64,000 bases of DNA, taken from assembly GCA_023439835.1 (NCBI GenBank), contig JAEXUW010000013.1:1-64000 (forward strand), given 5' to 3'. Every line of letters starts with the position of its first letter. The stretch's first letter is position 1. Made by a program: the position numbers and the translations under genes. The notes under the pieces are model-generated. The model saw only the letters and a list, made by a program, of their open reading frames with translations, did no database searches and was not told the origin of the DNA. The stretch is from Bacillota bacterium. Lineage in GTDB: Bacteria; Bacillota; Clostridia; Oscillospirales; Ruminococcaceae. Shown here in pieces: positions 51,427-60,858 of the stretch.

Positions 51427-52227
51427 ATGAAGAGAAGCTTTACAAATTACGCGAGAATATATCTCATGATGATTTCTCAGGATTTCAAATCAAAAATGGC
51501 ATACCGTGCCGATTTTATTATAAGCACAGCCGCAATGGTGCTCATGAATTTTGGTGGGCTTGCCTCGTTCTGGCTGATTTTCAACTCTATTCCGGCGATA
51601 AAGGGCTTTTCATATGACGAGCTGATTTTCATGTATGGTTTTTCAATTTTGGCGGCGACTCCGCTTCAGCTTTTCTTTGATAATCTCTGGCAGCTTTGGA
51701 TAGTCACCTTAAACGGCGACTTCATCAAATACTGCTTTAAGCCGCTGAATCTTTTCTTCTATTTTGTCGCCGAAACCTTTGACGTAAAGGGACTGGGCCA
51801 GCTTTTGTTCGGAATAATCACTTTTGTTTACGGCTGGAACAGGCTTAACATTCCGGTCAATCTCACCAACATAACAATGCTTGTCTTTTCGCTGATAGGT
51901 GCGTCGCTTGTTCTCATCGGAATAATGGTGTTTGCGTCGGTCGGCTCGTTTATAACGATTCACGGCGCAACCATAATGATTTTCTTTATACGTTTTCGGG
52001 ACTATGCGAGATACCCCATGACGATTTTCAACGCTTTCTTCAAGTTTGTTTTTACTTTTATTATTCCTATTGGGTTCTTGTCATTTTATCCGGCAATGTT
52101 CTTTTTAAGACCTGAAAGTCACCTGCTCATGGCATTTTTATCCCCTGTTGTGGGAATACTGATTTTCTATCTCGCATATAAGCTGTGGCTTCATGTCGCA
52201 ACAAAATATGCGGGAACTGGAACATAG
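51427..52227 (+). CDS. ABC-2 family permease 2
   Basis: 266 aa, about six helices. Same family as permease 1: YDELIFMYGFS, NGDFIKYCFKPLNLFFYF and FIRFRDYARYPMTIF are typical. ATG lies 3 bp after the upstream stop. Exported substrate unknown. Confidence 0.88.
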   Translation: MKRSFTNYARIYLMMISQDFKSKMAYRADFIISTAAMVLMNFGGLASFWLIFNSIPAIKGFSYDELIFMYGFSILAATPLQLFFDNLWQLWIVTLNGDFIKYCFKPLNLFFYFVAETFDVKGLGQLLFGIITFVYGWNRLNIPVNLTNITMLVFSLIGASLVLIGIMVFASVGSFITIHGATIMIFFIRFRDYARYPMTIFNAFFKFVFTFIIPIGFLSFYPAMFFLRPESHLLMAFLSPVVGILIFYLAYKLWLHVATKYAGTGT

Positions 52228-52309
52228 GAGTTTTTTATTATAACAAGGGATACTATTAACATGGTATCAGTTCATGGAGATGATAAATTTTTAAACCGAG
52301 GTGATAAAA

Positions 52310-52606
52310 ATGATTAGACACATCGTAATGTGGAGGCTTAAGGATTTCGCAGAGGGAAATGAAAAGAAAGCAAACGCTTTAATAATGAAGCAGATGCTTG
52401 AAGCGCTAAACGGAAAGATTGACGGGCTGATTAAAGCCGAGGCGGGCTTGAATTTCACCGATGGCGGATATGATGTATGCCTTTATTCCGAGCTTGAATC
52501 GAAGGAGGCTTTAGATTATTATCAGGGGCATCCAGAGCATGTTGTGGTCAAGGAGTTTGTCGGGAAGGTCGTTTCCGACAGGGCGGTCTGTGACAGCGAG
52601 ATATAA
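52310..52606 (+). CDS. Dabb (stress-responsive A/B barrel) domain protein
   Basis: 98 aa. IRHIVMWRLKD at the start, GLIKAEAGLNF, YDVCLYSELESKEALDYYQGHPEHVVVKEF in three parts (VCLYSEL, LDYYQGHP, HVVVKEF) match the Dabb family dimeric ferredoxin-like barrel. ATG at 52310 has GAGGTG upstream. Function unproven. Confidence 0.88.
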   Translation: MIRHIVMWRLKDFAEGNEKKANALIMKQMLEALNGKIDGLIKAEAGLNFTDGGYDVCLYSELESKEALDYYQGHPEHVVVKEFVGKVVSDRAVCDSEI

Positions 52607-52615
52607 AAAATCACG

Positions 52616-52655
52616 AAATTATTCCGAGGGGATTAAGTTCTTCTCGGAATAATTT
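52616..52655 (+). terminator. Strong hairpin after the Dabb gene
   Basis: AAATTATTCCGAG pairs with CTCGGAATAATTT over 13 bp; the T run is poor. Confidence 0.65.
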
Positions 52656-52680
52656 ATTCCATAAATACAGCACTATTTAA

Positions 52681-52709
52681 TTGACTTAATTGGGAAAATC
52701 ATGTATAAT
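52681..52709 (+). promoter_or_regulatory. Promoter of the nfeD-flotillin operon
   Basis: TTGACT (52681-52686), 17 bases and TATAAT (52704-52709). Confidence 0.8.
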
Positions 52710-52736
52710 TTATTTAGCTGTAATGGAGGGATAATT

Positions 52737-53384
52737 ATGCTTGAATGGTGGAACGGTCTGGAACAGTTTATGAAAATTGCCTATTGTGTGGCAATACCCG
52801 CAACGCTTCTTCTTATAATTCAAACGGTTTTGACATTAATCGGCTTTGGTGACAGTGGCGAGGGTCTTAATGTCAGCGACACATCGGGAATTGATGTTGA
52901 TTTCAGTGTTGATGCCGATGTCGCTTCATCTGGCGGTGATGTATCGGTTGGGCATGACGCTTCACAAGGGGCGGGGGCACCTTTTCAGTTTTTTACTGTT
53001 CAGGGCTTTGTCACGTTTCTTTGTGTTTTCGGCTGGATGACTATCGTGCTAAGGAAGGGTGGTATGTCGCCTTATGCTTCAGCGGGAATAGGTTTTCTTA
53101 TCGGTTTAGCGTCAATGTTCGGTGTGGCTAAGCTTTTTCAGGCTTCACTGAAGCTTCAAAGCAACGGCACACTAAATTTGACTAACGCAATCGGCAAATC
53201 GGCAACAGTCTATATTAAAATCCCCGGGAAAGCGGCGGCAAAGGGAAAGGTTAACCTTGTTGTTCAGGAGAGGCTGATTGAATGTGACGCTATCACTCTC
53301 GGGCGAAGCGATATCCCAACGGGGAGCAGTGTGAAGGTTACCGCAGTCAGGAATGACGTTCTTGTCTGTGAGCTCGAAGTATAA
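52737..53384 (+). CDS. NfeD-like membrane protein (YuaF type)
   Basis: 215 aa. Three helices (about 15-38, 85-105 and 112-132) frame a glycine/aspartate-rich extracellular loop, and a C-terminal OB-fold domain (GKSATVYIKIPGKAAAKGKV) ends the protein. NfeD proteins organise membrane domains with flotillin. ATG at 52737 has GGAGGG upstream. 17 bp before the flotillin gene. Confidence 0.88.
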   Translation: MLEWWNGLEQFMKIAYCVAIPATLLLIIQTVLTLIGFGDSGEGLNVSDTSGIDVDFSVDADVASSGGDVSVGHDASQGAGAPFQFFTVQGFVTFLCVFGWMTIVLRKGGMSPYASAGIGFLIGLASMFGVAKLFQASLKLQSNGTLNLTNAIGKSATVYIKIPGKAAAKGKVNLVVQERLIECDAITLGRSDIPTGSSVKVTAVRNDVLVCELEV

Positions 53385-53401
53385 ATAAAGGGAGGATTAT
53401 T

Positions 53402-54796
53402 ATGAGTTTTGAAGTTCTTGTGGCGATATCAATCGGCGTCATTGTTGTATTTACGCTGTTAGTTGCTCTGTTGTCACGTTATCGAAAGTGCCCGTCTGAC
53501 AAAATTCTTGTCATTTACGGAAAAGTCGGAAGCGATAAGGAGGGGAACGCGCGCTCAGCAAGATGTATTCACGGAGGAGCCGCATTCATTGTTCCTATTG
53601 TTCAGTCCTATCAGTATATGGATTTGACGCCTATTTCAATGAACGTTGACTTGAAAAATGCCCTTTCAAAGCAAAATATCCGAGTTGATGTTCCGTCAAG
53701 GTTCACTGTTGGTATATCAACAGAGCCAAGCGTAATGCAAAATGCCGCCGAGCGTCTTTTAGGCCTTAAAATGGTGGAAATTCAGGAGCTTGCAAAGGAC
53801 ATTATTTTCGGTCAGCTCCGTCTTGTTATTGCCACAATGGATATTGAGGAAATCAATACAGACCGTGACAAGTTTTTGCTTGCTGTTTCAAACAACGTTG
53901 AAATTGAGCTTAAGAAAATCGGTCTTAGACTTATAAATGTCAATGTAACCGACATCAACGATGAGTCCGGCTACATAAACGCTCTCGGAAAAGAAGCTGC
54001 CGCTAAGGCAATCAACGACGCCAAGAAAACCGTTGCCGAAAAGAACAGAGACGGTGAAATCGGTCAGGCTAATGCGCACAGGGATCAGCGTATTCAGGTT
54101 GCTGCAGCTGACGCTGACGCTATCAAGGGTGAAAACGAAGCTAAGATTGAAATTTCAATGTCTGATGCGCTTAGACGTGAAAAAGAGGCTGAAGCTAATA
54201 AAATTGCTCAGGCTGCTGAGCAGGTTCAGCAGGCGAAAGCAAAGCAGGAAGCTTATGTTGCACAGCAGGAGGCTGAAAAAATCCGTGCTGAGCTTGTCAG
54301 GGCTTCACAGCAGGCTGACATTGTCGTAAACGAGCAGATTCAGAAGGAGCGTGCTGAGATTCAGGCTGAGGCTGAGGCTGAGGTAACAAGAAGAAAAGCA
54401 CGAGGTGAAGCGGATGCTATCTTTGCTAGAATGGAAGCTCAGGCGAAGGGTATGGAAGAAATTCTAAAGAAACAGGCATCAGGTATGCGTGAAATTGTCA
54501 GTGCAGCGGGCGGAAGCGCCGCAGACGCAGTTAAGCTTATTGTTGCCGACAAGCTTGAAGAGCTTATGCGTATTCAGGTCGACGCAATCAAGAACATCAA
54601 GATTGATAAGGTCACCGTTTGGGACAGTATGGGTGGACACGGTGACGGCACACCGGCAACGGCTAATTTCCTATCCGGCATGATGAAGTCAGTCCCGCCG
54701 CTAAACGAGCTTTTCAAACAGGCTGGAATGGAGCTTCCCGGTTATCTCGGAAAGGAAACTCCGGTTATTGAAGAAAAAGCTGAACTCGAAAGCTAA
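53402..54796 (+). CDS. Flotillin-family SPFH protein
   Basis: 464 aa. An N-terminal anchor (2-24), an SPFH/band-7 domain (about 30-210), and an Ala/Glu-rich coiled coil with repeated AEA..E heptads (about 215-340), as in YuaG/FloT. Scaffolds functional membrane microdomains. The stop is followed by a strong terminator. Confidence 0.93.
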   Translation: MSFEVLVAISIGVIVVFTLLVALLSRYRKCPSDKILVIYGKVGSDKEGNARSARCIHGGAAFIVPIVQSYQYMDLTPISMNVDLKNALSKQNIRVDVPSRFTVGISTEPSVMQNAAERLLGLKMVEIQELAKDIIFGQLRLVIATMDIEEINTDRDKFLLAVSNNVEIELKKIGLRLINVNVTDINDESGYINALGKEAAAKAINDAKKTVAEKNRDGEIGQANAHRDQRIQVAAADADAIKGENEAKIEISMSDALRREKEAEANKIAQAAEQVQQAKAKQEAYVAQQEAEKIRAELVRASQQADIVVNEQIQKERAEIQAEAEAEVTRRKARGEADAIFARMEAQAKGMEEILKKQASGMREIVSAAGGSAADAVKLIVADKLEELMRIQVDAIKNIKIDKVTVWDSMGGHGDGTPATANFLSGMMKSVPPLNELFKQAGMELPGYLGKETPVIEEKAELES

Positions 54797-54814
54797 TTTT
54801 ATTAAATAAAAATA

Positions 54815-54848
54815 AAGCCTCACCTATTGCAAACTGGTGAGGCTTTTG
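54815..54848. terminator. Bidirectional terminator
   Basis: AAGCCTCACC pairs with GGTGAGGCTT with a T run; shared by the flotillin and DUF975 genes. Confidence 0.8.
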
Positions 54849-54861
54849 ATTATTCTATTTT

Positions 54862-55746
54862 TTACGTAATATCCGCATAGCCTTCGGCACTGTTAAATCC
54901 GGGTAGGATAGCGCTTGTGGTCAGATTGTTGCTCAAAAAGAATAGTCTGAACTTTTGATAAAGATGCGCTTTTGTTGCATGAATATAAGGAAACACCCAA
55001 ACAATGCCCGCTAAGCCGAGGGTTGCGTAGCTGAGAAGCATCCAGAGAATAAACGACAGGTCAAGAACAAACAAATTCCATTTATGCCCCTCTGTCATAT
55101 TCCTGCTCAAACTATACAGCTCGTTGTCTGAAATGCCAGGATTTTCGCTTATAATAAAAGGGACCATATAGTATTCATAGTACCTTATTATTCCCGGTAT
55201 TATCAAAAGAAGAGTCCACAAAAAAAGCTTTAGAGAATACAAAAAGGTTCTGACGAGAACTTTCAAATAATTCTTTCCTTGAAACGGAAAAAAAGCATTG
55301 TTGAGGGAGGCTTCACCGTTTATCGCTTTCATAAAAAATCTGTTTATGCCGACAAGATAGGGCGAGTATAGAAATATTCCAAGCAAAATAGCGACGGCTG
55401 AGCATCTAAAGAAATATGGAAAAAATTCATCCGCAGTCAAACCTGTAATAATATAGAATTTAAGCCAATGTATATTCATAATCACATTATAGGTTTCTGA
55501 GAACAAATTCCTTTGAATTGTCAAGCCAAAGATTGAAATCAATGAAACGATAAAGCAGACAAATATTGCCTTGCCTATGATATATGAAAGTGTGCTTTTT
55601 GCTTCGGTTTTAATTTCTGCTCTTTGCCAATAAACCTTGAAATCGTTAGGCTTCATATCGTTTGGTGTCAGAAAGTCATAGCCACATCGAGGGCAATGAG
55701 AAACATTATCGCTGTAGTTTTGTCTGCATAAAGGGCAGTATTTCAT
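54862..55746 (-). CDS. Zinc-ribbon DUF975 membrane protein
   Basis: 294 aa. Starts MKYCPLCRQNYSDNVSHCPRCGY, written in two parts here: CPLC and CPRC form a four-Cys zinc ribbon; the rest is DUF975, about six helices (ATAYGLSILGLT-like hydrophobic runs). ATG at 55746 with AGGAGAG upstream is used because the ribbon starts there. Function unknown. Confidence 0.8.
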   Translation of the reverse strand: MKYCPLCRQNYSDNVSHCPRCGYDFLTPNDMKPNDFKVYWQRAEIKTEAKSTLSYIIGKAIFVCFIVSLISIFGLTIQRNLFSETYNVIMNIHWLKFYIITGLTADEFFPYFFRCSAVAILLGIFLYSPYLVGINRFFMKAINGEASLNNAFFPFQGKNYLKVLVRTFLYSLKLFLWTLLLIIPGIIRYYEYYMVPFIISENPGISDNELYSLSRNMTEGHKWNLFVLDLSFILWMLLSYATLGLAGIVWVFPYIHATKAHLYQKFRLFFLSNNLTTSAILPGFNSAEGYADIT

Positions 55747-55847
55747 GTTCACTCTCCTAAAAAAGTTATTTAAAGACAACATACTATACTAAAATTATAC
55801 ATAAAAAATATATAATTGTCAATATTAAAAACAATTTTTTCAACAAA

Positions 55848-57383
55848 TTACATGGATATAACTGTTTTTACGAGCTTTATGTCGCTTTTTGTGATACTGT
55901 CGGTCAGGTATAACAGTATCAAATACAGTATGCCGACCGGAATACAAAGCAGGGTTAGCTTTGTTGCTGATGGTGTCATGCTGATATTCATCAGCATAGC
56001 GAAAATTCTGACGCTGAAAAGTGACGCACAAATGCAGAACGCAGGCTTTATCAGCCAGTTTTTTATGTCAAAGGTGAAGCCTGTTACGGTTATTATTCTG
56101 TTGACGCTCAAAAACATATTGAAGAGCTTTGAAACAAACATCACAAGCAAAAGCCCACGTATTCCAAAAAGAGGGAGAAGGAAATACACCATGACAATAC
56201 CCGCACCCGAGTCGAGAATGTTATAGAACATTGAGCTTACCTGTTCGTTAAGGCCTTTTAGCATTGCGTCGACCATGCTGTCGAGATAGATTATAAGAAT
56301 CAGCGGCGTTAGAATTCGAATATAAAGCCCCGCTTTTTCGCTTTCATATATTACCATACCGAACATATCGTGAAAATACAGGAAAATTCCCACCATGGCT
56401 ATTGCGAAGATTAGCGTAGCTTTAAAAACCTTGTTTAAAATATAGTCGATTTTTGAGTAATCGCCGAGGCGGTGACATTCAGTTACCTCAGGAACTAAAA
56501 GACTAGAGAAAGCCGACAGAAAAGCCGACGGGAACATTATTACCGGAATTACCATACCGCTGATAATTCCGTATTCGCCCAGAGCGTCGTCCTTTGTCAT
56601 TCCCGATTTTATAAGCCCGAGAGGTATCATAAGGCTTTTTATAGTGTAAAGTGCCGAGCAAACATATGAGCTGAAAGCGACGGGGAGAGCAATTGAAAAA
56701 AGGCGCCTGAGTATTCCCTTGGTTTGTGATTTCGCTTTTTTATACCTTGAAAAATCCTTGTTGAAAATCAAAAGCAATATGAACAGCGACAGAATTTCTG
56801 TTATTGAGGAAACAGTCATAATAATCAGACAGGCTTCGCCAGCATCCTTTGGAGAATGTGCGTTCAGAGCGAGAACAGTCAGGGCAATCCTGATGACCTG
56901 TTCGATGGTTTGCGCCGCTATGCCTTTAATTATTCTTCTCACAGCAGTGAAATAGCCGTATATCGCCGATGAAACCGATATGAACGGAAGACTGATTGCA
57001 AGCACCTTCAGTGAGCTTATTGAGCGCACGTCCTTTATAAGTACAGTCCCCGCAAAATCAGACAGAAAGAATAATGCGAAAGCCGATACCGTCCCGAATG
57101 CAAGCCCATAAATAATGCATTTTCGGACAGCCACTCTGATTCCGCCGTCGGATTTTTCTGCTAGCTCCTCCGCCACTAGTCGTGTCGCTGAAAGCCCCAC
57201 CCCCGAAAGTGCAAGAATAATTGCGAAGCCGTAGACGTTATTGATTATTTCAATAAGCCCCATGCCGACAACGCCGATTTTTTTCGCGATATAAACATTA
57301 AACATTACTCCCGATGTGCGAAGAAGAAGCGAAGCCACAGTCATCACAACGGAGTTGATAAAAAAAAGCCGTATCCTTTTCAT
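55848..57383 (-). CDS. SpoVB-family polysaccharide flippase
   Basis: 511 aa, about 14 helices, MVF/MATE superfamily. RLFFINSVVMTVASLLLRTSG and GMGLIEIINNVYGFAIILAL (each under 21 residues) are typical of SpoVB/YtgP. These proteins flip lipid-linked glycans; SpoVB is linked to spore cortex synthesis in sporulating relatives, but the family also includes vegetative enzymes. ATG at 57383 has GAGGTG upstream. Confidence 0.86.
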   Translation of the reverse strand: MKRIRLFFINSVVMTVASLLLRTSGVMFNVYIAKKIGVVGMGLIEIINNVYGFAIILALSGVGLSATRLVAEELAEKSDGGIRVAVRKCIIYGLAFGTVSAFALFFLSDFAGTVLIKDVRSISSLKVLAISLPFISVSSAIYGYFTAVRRIIKGIAAQTIEQVIRIALTVLALNAHSPKDAGEACLIIMTVSSITEILSLFILLLIFNKDFSRYKKAKSQTKGILRRLFSIALPVAFSSYVCSALYTIKSLMIPLGLIKSGMTKDDALGEYGIISGMVIPVIMFPSAFLSAFSSLLVPEVTECHRLGDYSKIDYILNKVFKATLIFAIAMVGIFLYFHDMFGMVIYESEKAGLYIRILTPLILIIYLDSMVDAMLKGLNEQVSSMFYNILDSGAGIVMVYFLLPLFGIRGLLLVMFVSKLFNMFLSVNRIITVTGFTFDIKNWLIKPAFCICASLFSVRIFAMLMNISMTPSATKLTLLCIPVGILYLILLYLTDSITKSDIKLVKTVISM

Positions 57384-57451
57384 TTTCACACCTCATACAA
57401 ATATATGAGGGGAATATGTCCAAGATACAGGCTTTAAAAATTTTTTAAAAA

Positions 57452-57637
57452 TCATTTAGAATATACAAACTGGTTTTTGTCGGGGTTGTATTCATAGCCA
57501 AGCGGTCGAATCTGGTCGTTTAGAAAACCAGGCGTTGTCTGATAGCTGTCGCAAAAAGCGTCAAGACTGACGAAATTATCGCGAAGCTGAGTGTTCACAA
57601 AGCTAAGAAGTATAAACGGATTTCTGGGAAGCGGCAC
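57452..57637 (-). CDS. DUF4250 protein
   Basis: 61 aa. PLPRNPFILLSFVNTQLRD and SLDAFCDSY, GYEYNPDKNQFVY match the small DUF4250 family of Clostridia. GTG at 57637 with AGGAG eight bases upstream. Function unknown. Confidence 0.82.
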   Translation of the reverse strand: MPLPRNPFILLSFVNTQLRDNFVSLDAFCDSYQTTPGFLNDQIRPLGYEYNPDKNQFVYSK

Positions 57638-57656
57638 ATCAATCACTCCTAAAAAA

Positions 57657-59039
57657 TTAGCGGATTCGCTTTGAAGGGGACGGACGCCTGCGCCTTTTTG
57701 CGGTTCTCTTTGTGGCGAAGGCAATAAACAGTGCGGTGTAAAGAAAGATGATTCCAAAGGTGATATAGCCCGCTCTTTTAAACATTGAAGATTTGGGAAA
57801 GCGCTTAGCGACAGTCAGCTTGTACTTAAACTCATCACGTTCGACGGCGGAAACTGTAATAAGAGGAATTGTCGCTATTGTTTCACCGCGGTATCTAAGC
57901 TCAAGCGTACCCATCTCGACGCCTTTTTCGACGGGAGCAATCACACTGTCCTCTTTTGTTATAACACGCTGAATTTCCTCAAATTTAGCGTCTGACGACC
58001 AAAGACACGAATACTCCAAAGAAGCCTTGAGAAGAACATGACTTTTTTCGTCGCCGTATTCAACGCCAACCTCCGCAATCTCCTCCCCCACTTCTATAAT
58101 AGTCTGATAGGAAAGCTTTGAGAATGCCCATTCGTAGAGGGTTTTATGGTCGATGAAGTTATAGAACTTATTGCTTCCGTTTTCGTCTTTAAGCGGTGCG
58201 TTGAGTGTGACAAGAAGATATCGAAAGCCGTTTTTCTCAGCGGTTGTGATAAGGCATCTTCCAGCCTCGTTGAGCGTTCCGGTCTTAATGCCCTTGACAT
58301 AGGGGTAATAATAAAGCTCACCTCCGTTTGACGGGCTCATCATATAGTTTGTGTTGACAATCGTTCTCGGGGAGCTGTGTTTGTTTGTTGCCTCAAGTGA
58401 ATAGGTTGAGTTTGAGGTTATCTCAAGAAGTATCGGATATTTGTTGATGGCATAATGTGTTATTATCGCCATATCTCTTGCGGAGGTGCGCTGAGCCTCA
58501 CTGTAAAGCCCGTGTGCATTGGTGAAATGTGTGTTGGTTGCACCAAGCTCCAAAGCCTTTTCGTTCATTTGCTTGACAAAATCAGCCATGCTGTTGTTTG
58601 CGCCTAGATTATAAGCGATGATGTTCGCAGCTTCACACGCCGACTGAAGCATAAGCCCATAAAGAAGGTCGCTGTAGCTGGCTTCCTCACCGATTCTGAA
58701 ATCGGCGGTTGAGGCGTTTTGCTGATAAAGCTCGTCAAACGCCGTTGAGGGTGCTGAAATATATGTACTTTTCAGTGCTGTCTCATCGCCGCCAAAGTGT
58801 TCTAAAACCAAAAGAGCGGTCATAATTTTAGTTAGTGAGGCAGGTGACATTAGCTTGTTTTCGTTTTGTTTGAAAACAACGGCACCGTATCCGTTCTCGT
58901 CAGTTATATCAAGATTGACCATATAAACAGCCTCTGAATAAACGGTGACAGGCGGAACAAAGCTGACGGCGGATGCCATAGCAGATGAGAAATATATGAA
59001 AACAATAATTATTGCCATTGAAAATGAAAACCGACGCAT
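57657..59039 (-). CDS. D-alanyl-D-alanine carboxypeptidase (DacF/PBP5 type)
   Basis: 460 aa. Signal peptide, then the serine-peptidase fold: SLTK (catalytic Ser and Lys, in MSPASLTKIMTAL, near 65), SAN-type motif seen as SACEAAN, and KTGTLNEAGRC (third motif). A C-terminal beta-domain and a final helix plus basic tail anchor it. Trims pentapeptides in peptidoglycan. 19 bp before the DUF4250 gene. Confidence 0.92.
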   Translation of the reverse strand: MRRFSFSMAIIIVFIYFSSAMASAVSFVPPVTVYSEAVYMVNLDITDENGYGAVVFKQNENKLMSPASLTKIMTALLVLEHFGGDETALKSTYISAPSTAFDELYQQNASTADFRIGEEASYSDLLYGLMLQSACEAANIIAYNLGANNSMADFVKQMNEKALELGATNTHFTNAHGLYSEAQRTSARDMAIITHYAINKYPILLEITSNSTYSLEATNKHSSPRTIVNTNYMMSPSNGGELYYYPYVKGIKTGTLNEAGRCLITTAEKNGFRYLLVTLNAPLKDENGSNKFYNFIDHKTLYEWAFSKLSYQTIIEVGEEIAEVGVEYGDEKSHVLLKASLEYSCLWSSDAKFEEIQRVITKEDSVIAPVEKGVEMGTLELRYRGETIATIPLITVSAVERDEFKYKLTVAKRFPKSSMFKRAGYITFGIIFLYTALFIAFATKRTAKRRRRPSPSKRIR

Positions 59040-59179
59040 ATAGACAAAACCTCATTTATGTATTATTATATTAAAGGACAGGTTTCAATGCCGAATATAA
59101 TTATATTATATCAGATGAGAACGATGTTTTAAACCCCGATAAAAATAAATTTTTATCTTGACGTTAAGGAGAGCATAAA

Positions 59180-59851
59180 ATGATTTATATAACCGGTGAT
59201 ATTCACGGCGATCTATCTCGCTTTAAGGATAGGCGACTAAAAAAGCTAAAGAAAACCGATTACCTGATTGTATGCGGTGATTTCGGTTTTTTATGGGACG
59301 GGAGCAAGAAGGAGCAGAAAATTCTAAAAAAACTCGGCAGCAAAAAGTACACTATACTTTTCGTTGAGGGCTGTCATGAGAACTACAATCTCCTGTATGC
59401 ATATCAGCCTCAGCCCTGGAAGGGTGGGGAGGTTAGAGTGCTTTCGGGAAAGCTTCGTCAGCTTATCAGAGGTGGCGTTTTTGAAATAGACGATAAAAAG
59501 GTATTTGCCTTCGGCGGTGGTCAAGGCTCAGACCATGATATAAGAAAACAAGTCAAAACCTGCTGGAAGGAAGAGCTTCCCACTGAGGAGGAGCTTATTG
59601 AGGGGATAAAGAACCTGAAGGATTCAGACAACACTGTTGATTATATAGTAACTCATGAACCCCCTGCAATGCTTCGTGACTATCTTGATGTCGATCCTGA
59701 GCTTTTGCAGACAAATCAGCTTAATGCATCATTTAATATGATAGCTGACAGCTGTAAGTTCAAAAGATGGTTTTTTGGAAAATGCCACAGAAACAAAGTG
59801 GTTTCACCGCGATTTCAAGCTGTGTTCAGTGACGTTGTGAAAGCCGAATGA
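59180..59851 (+). CDS. Calcineurin-like metallophosphoesterase
   Basis: 223 aa. DIHGDLSRF (near 6-14, first metal Asp/His), CGDFGFLWDG (second), VEGCHENYN (third), then THEPPA and GKCHRNK. Substrate is not known; the family includes nucleotide and protein phosphatases. AAGGAG precedes ATG. Confidence 0.86.
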   Translation: MIYITGDIHGDLSRFKDRRLKKLKKTDYLIVCGDFGFLWDGSKKEQKILKKLGSKKYTILFVEGCHENYNLLYAYQPQPWKGGEVRVLSGKLRQLIRGGVFEIDDKKVFAFGGGQGSDHDIRKQVKTCWKEELPTEEELIEGIKNLKDSDNTVDYIVTHEPPAMLRDYLDVDPELLQTNQLNASFNMIADSCKFKRWFFGKCHRNKVVSPRFQAVFSDVVKAE

Positions 59852-59863
59852 AATAACCGAATT

Positions 59864-59895
59864 ATCCCTGATGCATAAAACATCAGGGATTTTTG
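59864..59895. terminator. Terminator
   Basis: ATCCCTGATG pairs with CATCAGGGAT with a T run; between convergent genes. Confidence 0.75.
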
Positions 59896-59909
59896 TTTTG
59901 ATTATAAAG

Positions 59910-60515
59910 CTACTGAATAACACAGCCGAGGCACTGAGCGATAACAGATGCCTGAGTGATATCTATCATGCATTTTTTCAAGCTGATACCCCTGAAATCA
60001 ACGCCTTCAATATGCGCGCCTCTAATATCAGCCTCATCAAGACATGAGCCGTCAAGCCGGGCGCCCTTAAGGTCAGAGTACTTTAGTGAGGACTTTTCAA
60101 GATTACAGTTTTTAAAAGAGGTGAACTGCAAGGTCATGTTTGAGAAATCCATCATACGAAGGTTGCAGTCGCCAAAGCAGGAGTAAGACAAATCGCCCCC
60201 GCAGAAAACCAGCCCTAAAAATTTTGCTTCAATAAAGGTTGAACCGTTGATTTTACAGTTGACAAAGGTTGAGCCGACAAGAACGCTTTCTTTAAAGTGA
60301 CAGTTTGTAAAGCTGCAGCTATCTGCAAGAACGTTAGTCAGCTTTGTGTTTGTGAAGTTGCAGTTTGTGAAGGCGCAGGATAAAAATTTCGATTCTGAAA
60401 AATCACAGGTTGAGAAATTGCAGTTTAGAAAGCTGTGCCCTGAAAATTCCATTCCGATAAAGCTCTCTGCTGTGAAGGCTTCGAATTCATAGTTCTTTTT
60501 TCCAAGTAAAATCAT
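59910..60515 (-). CDS. Pentapeptide-repeat protein
   Basis: 201 aa. Tandem A(D/N)LXX-type repeats (NCNFS, TCDFS, NCNFT, DLKGARL, DEADIRG) across most of the length, predicting a right-handed quadrilateral beta helix. Some relatives bind DNA gyrase and protect from quinolones, but nothing here establishes that. Many repeats carry Cys or Ser where Ala is usual. ATG at 60515 with GGAGGG upstream. Confidence 0.87.
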   Translation of the reverse strand: MILLGKKNYEFEAFTAESFIGMEFSGHSFLNCNFSTCDFSESKFLSCAFTNCNFTNTKLTNVLADSCSFTNCHFKESVLVGSTFVNCKINGSTFIEAKFLGLVFCGGDLSYSCFGDCNLRMMDFSNMTLQFTSFKNCNLEKSSLKYSDLKGARLDGSCLDEADIRGAHIEGVDFRGISLKKCMIDITQASVIAQCLGCVIQ

Positions 60516-60639
60516 AGTCAACCCTCCGTCTGATAAAAATGTTGGTTATTGGGCGGCAAGTTAAGTATATATAAAAATTATATCACATATTGTTGAATAA
60601 TTCAATTAATTAGCGAAATAAATTGGTGAGAAAACAAAA

Positions 60640-60669
60640 AAATCCGCAGGAGCATACCCTGCGGATTTA
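60640..60669. terminator. Terminator
   Basis: AAATCCGCAGG pairs with CCTGCGGATTT, next to the small gene at 60672. Confidence 0.65.
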
Positions 60670-60671
60670 AA

Positions 60672-60791
60672 TTATCTTTCTGTGTTCGGTCCTAATGCTT
60701 CTTTTCTTATGTTGAAGCTTTCATTTTGAGTTTTTTCCTTGACCGACTGCTGAGGGGACTTCTTTTTCTTATCTCTGCTTGCCTTTGACAT
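60672..60791 (-). CDS. Small basic protein (39 aa)
   Basis: Lys/Gln/Ser-rich (SKASRDKKKKSPQQ) ending IRKEALGPNTER. GGGAGGAACGAT precedes ATG. The KEALGPNT tail recalls short Clostridial proteins, but none was recognised exactly. Unknown role. Confidence 0.65.
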   Translation of the reverse strand: MSKASRDKKKKSPQQSVKEKTQNESFNIRKEALGPNTER

Positions 60792-60858
60792 ATCGTTCCT
60801 CCCGTTTACTAAAAAGGTTGAATGACTGCATTAAGAGTATTAAGCAGAAAAAGAGCGT

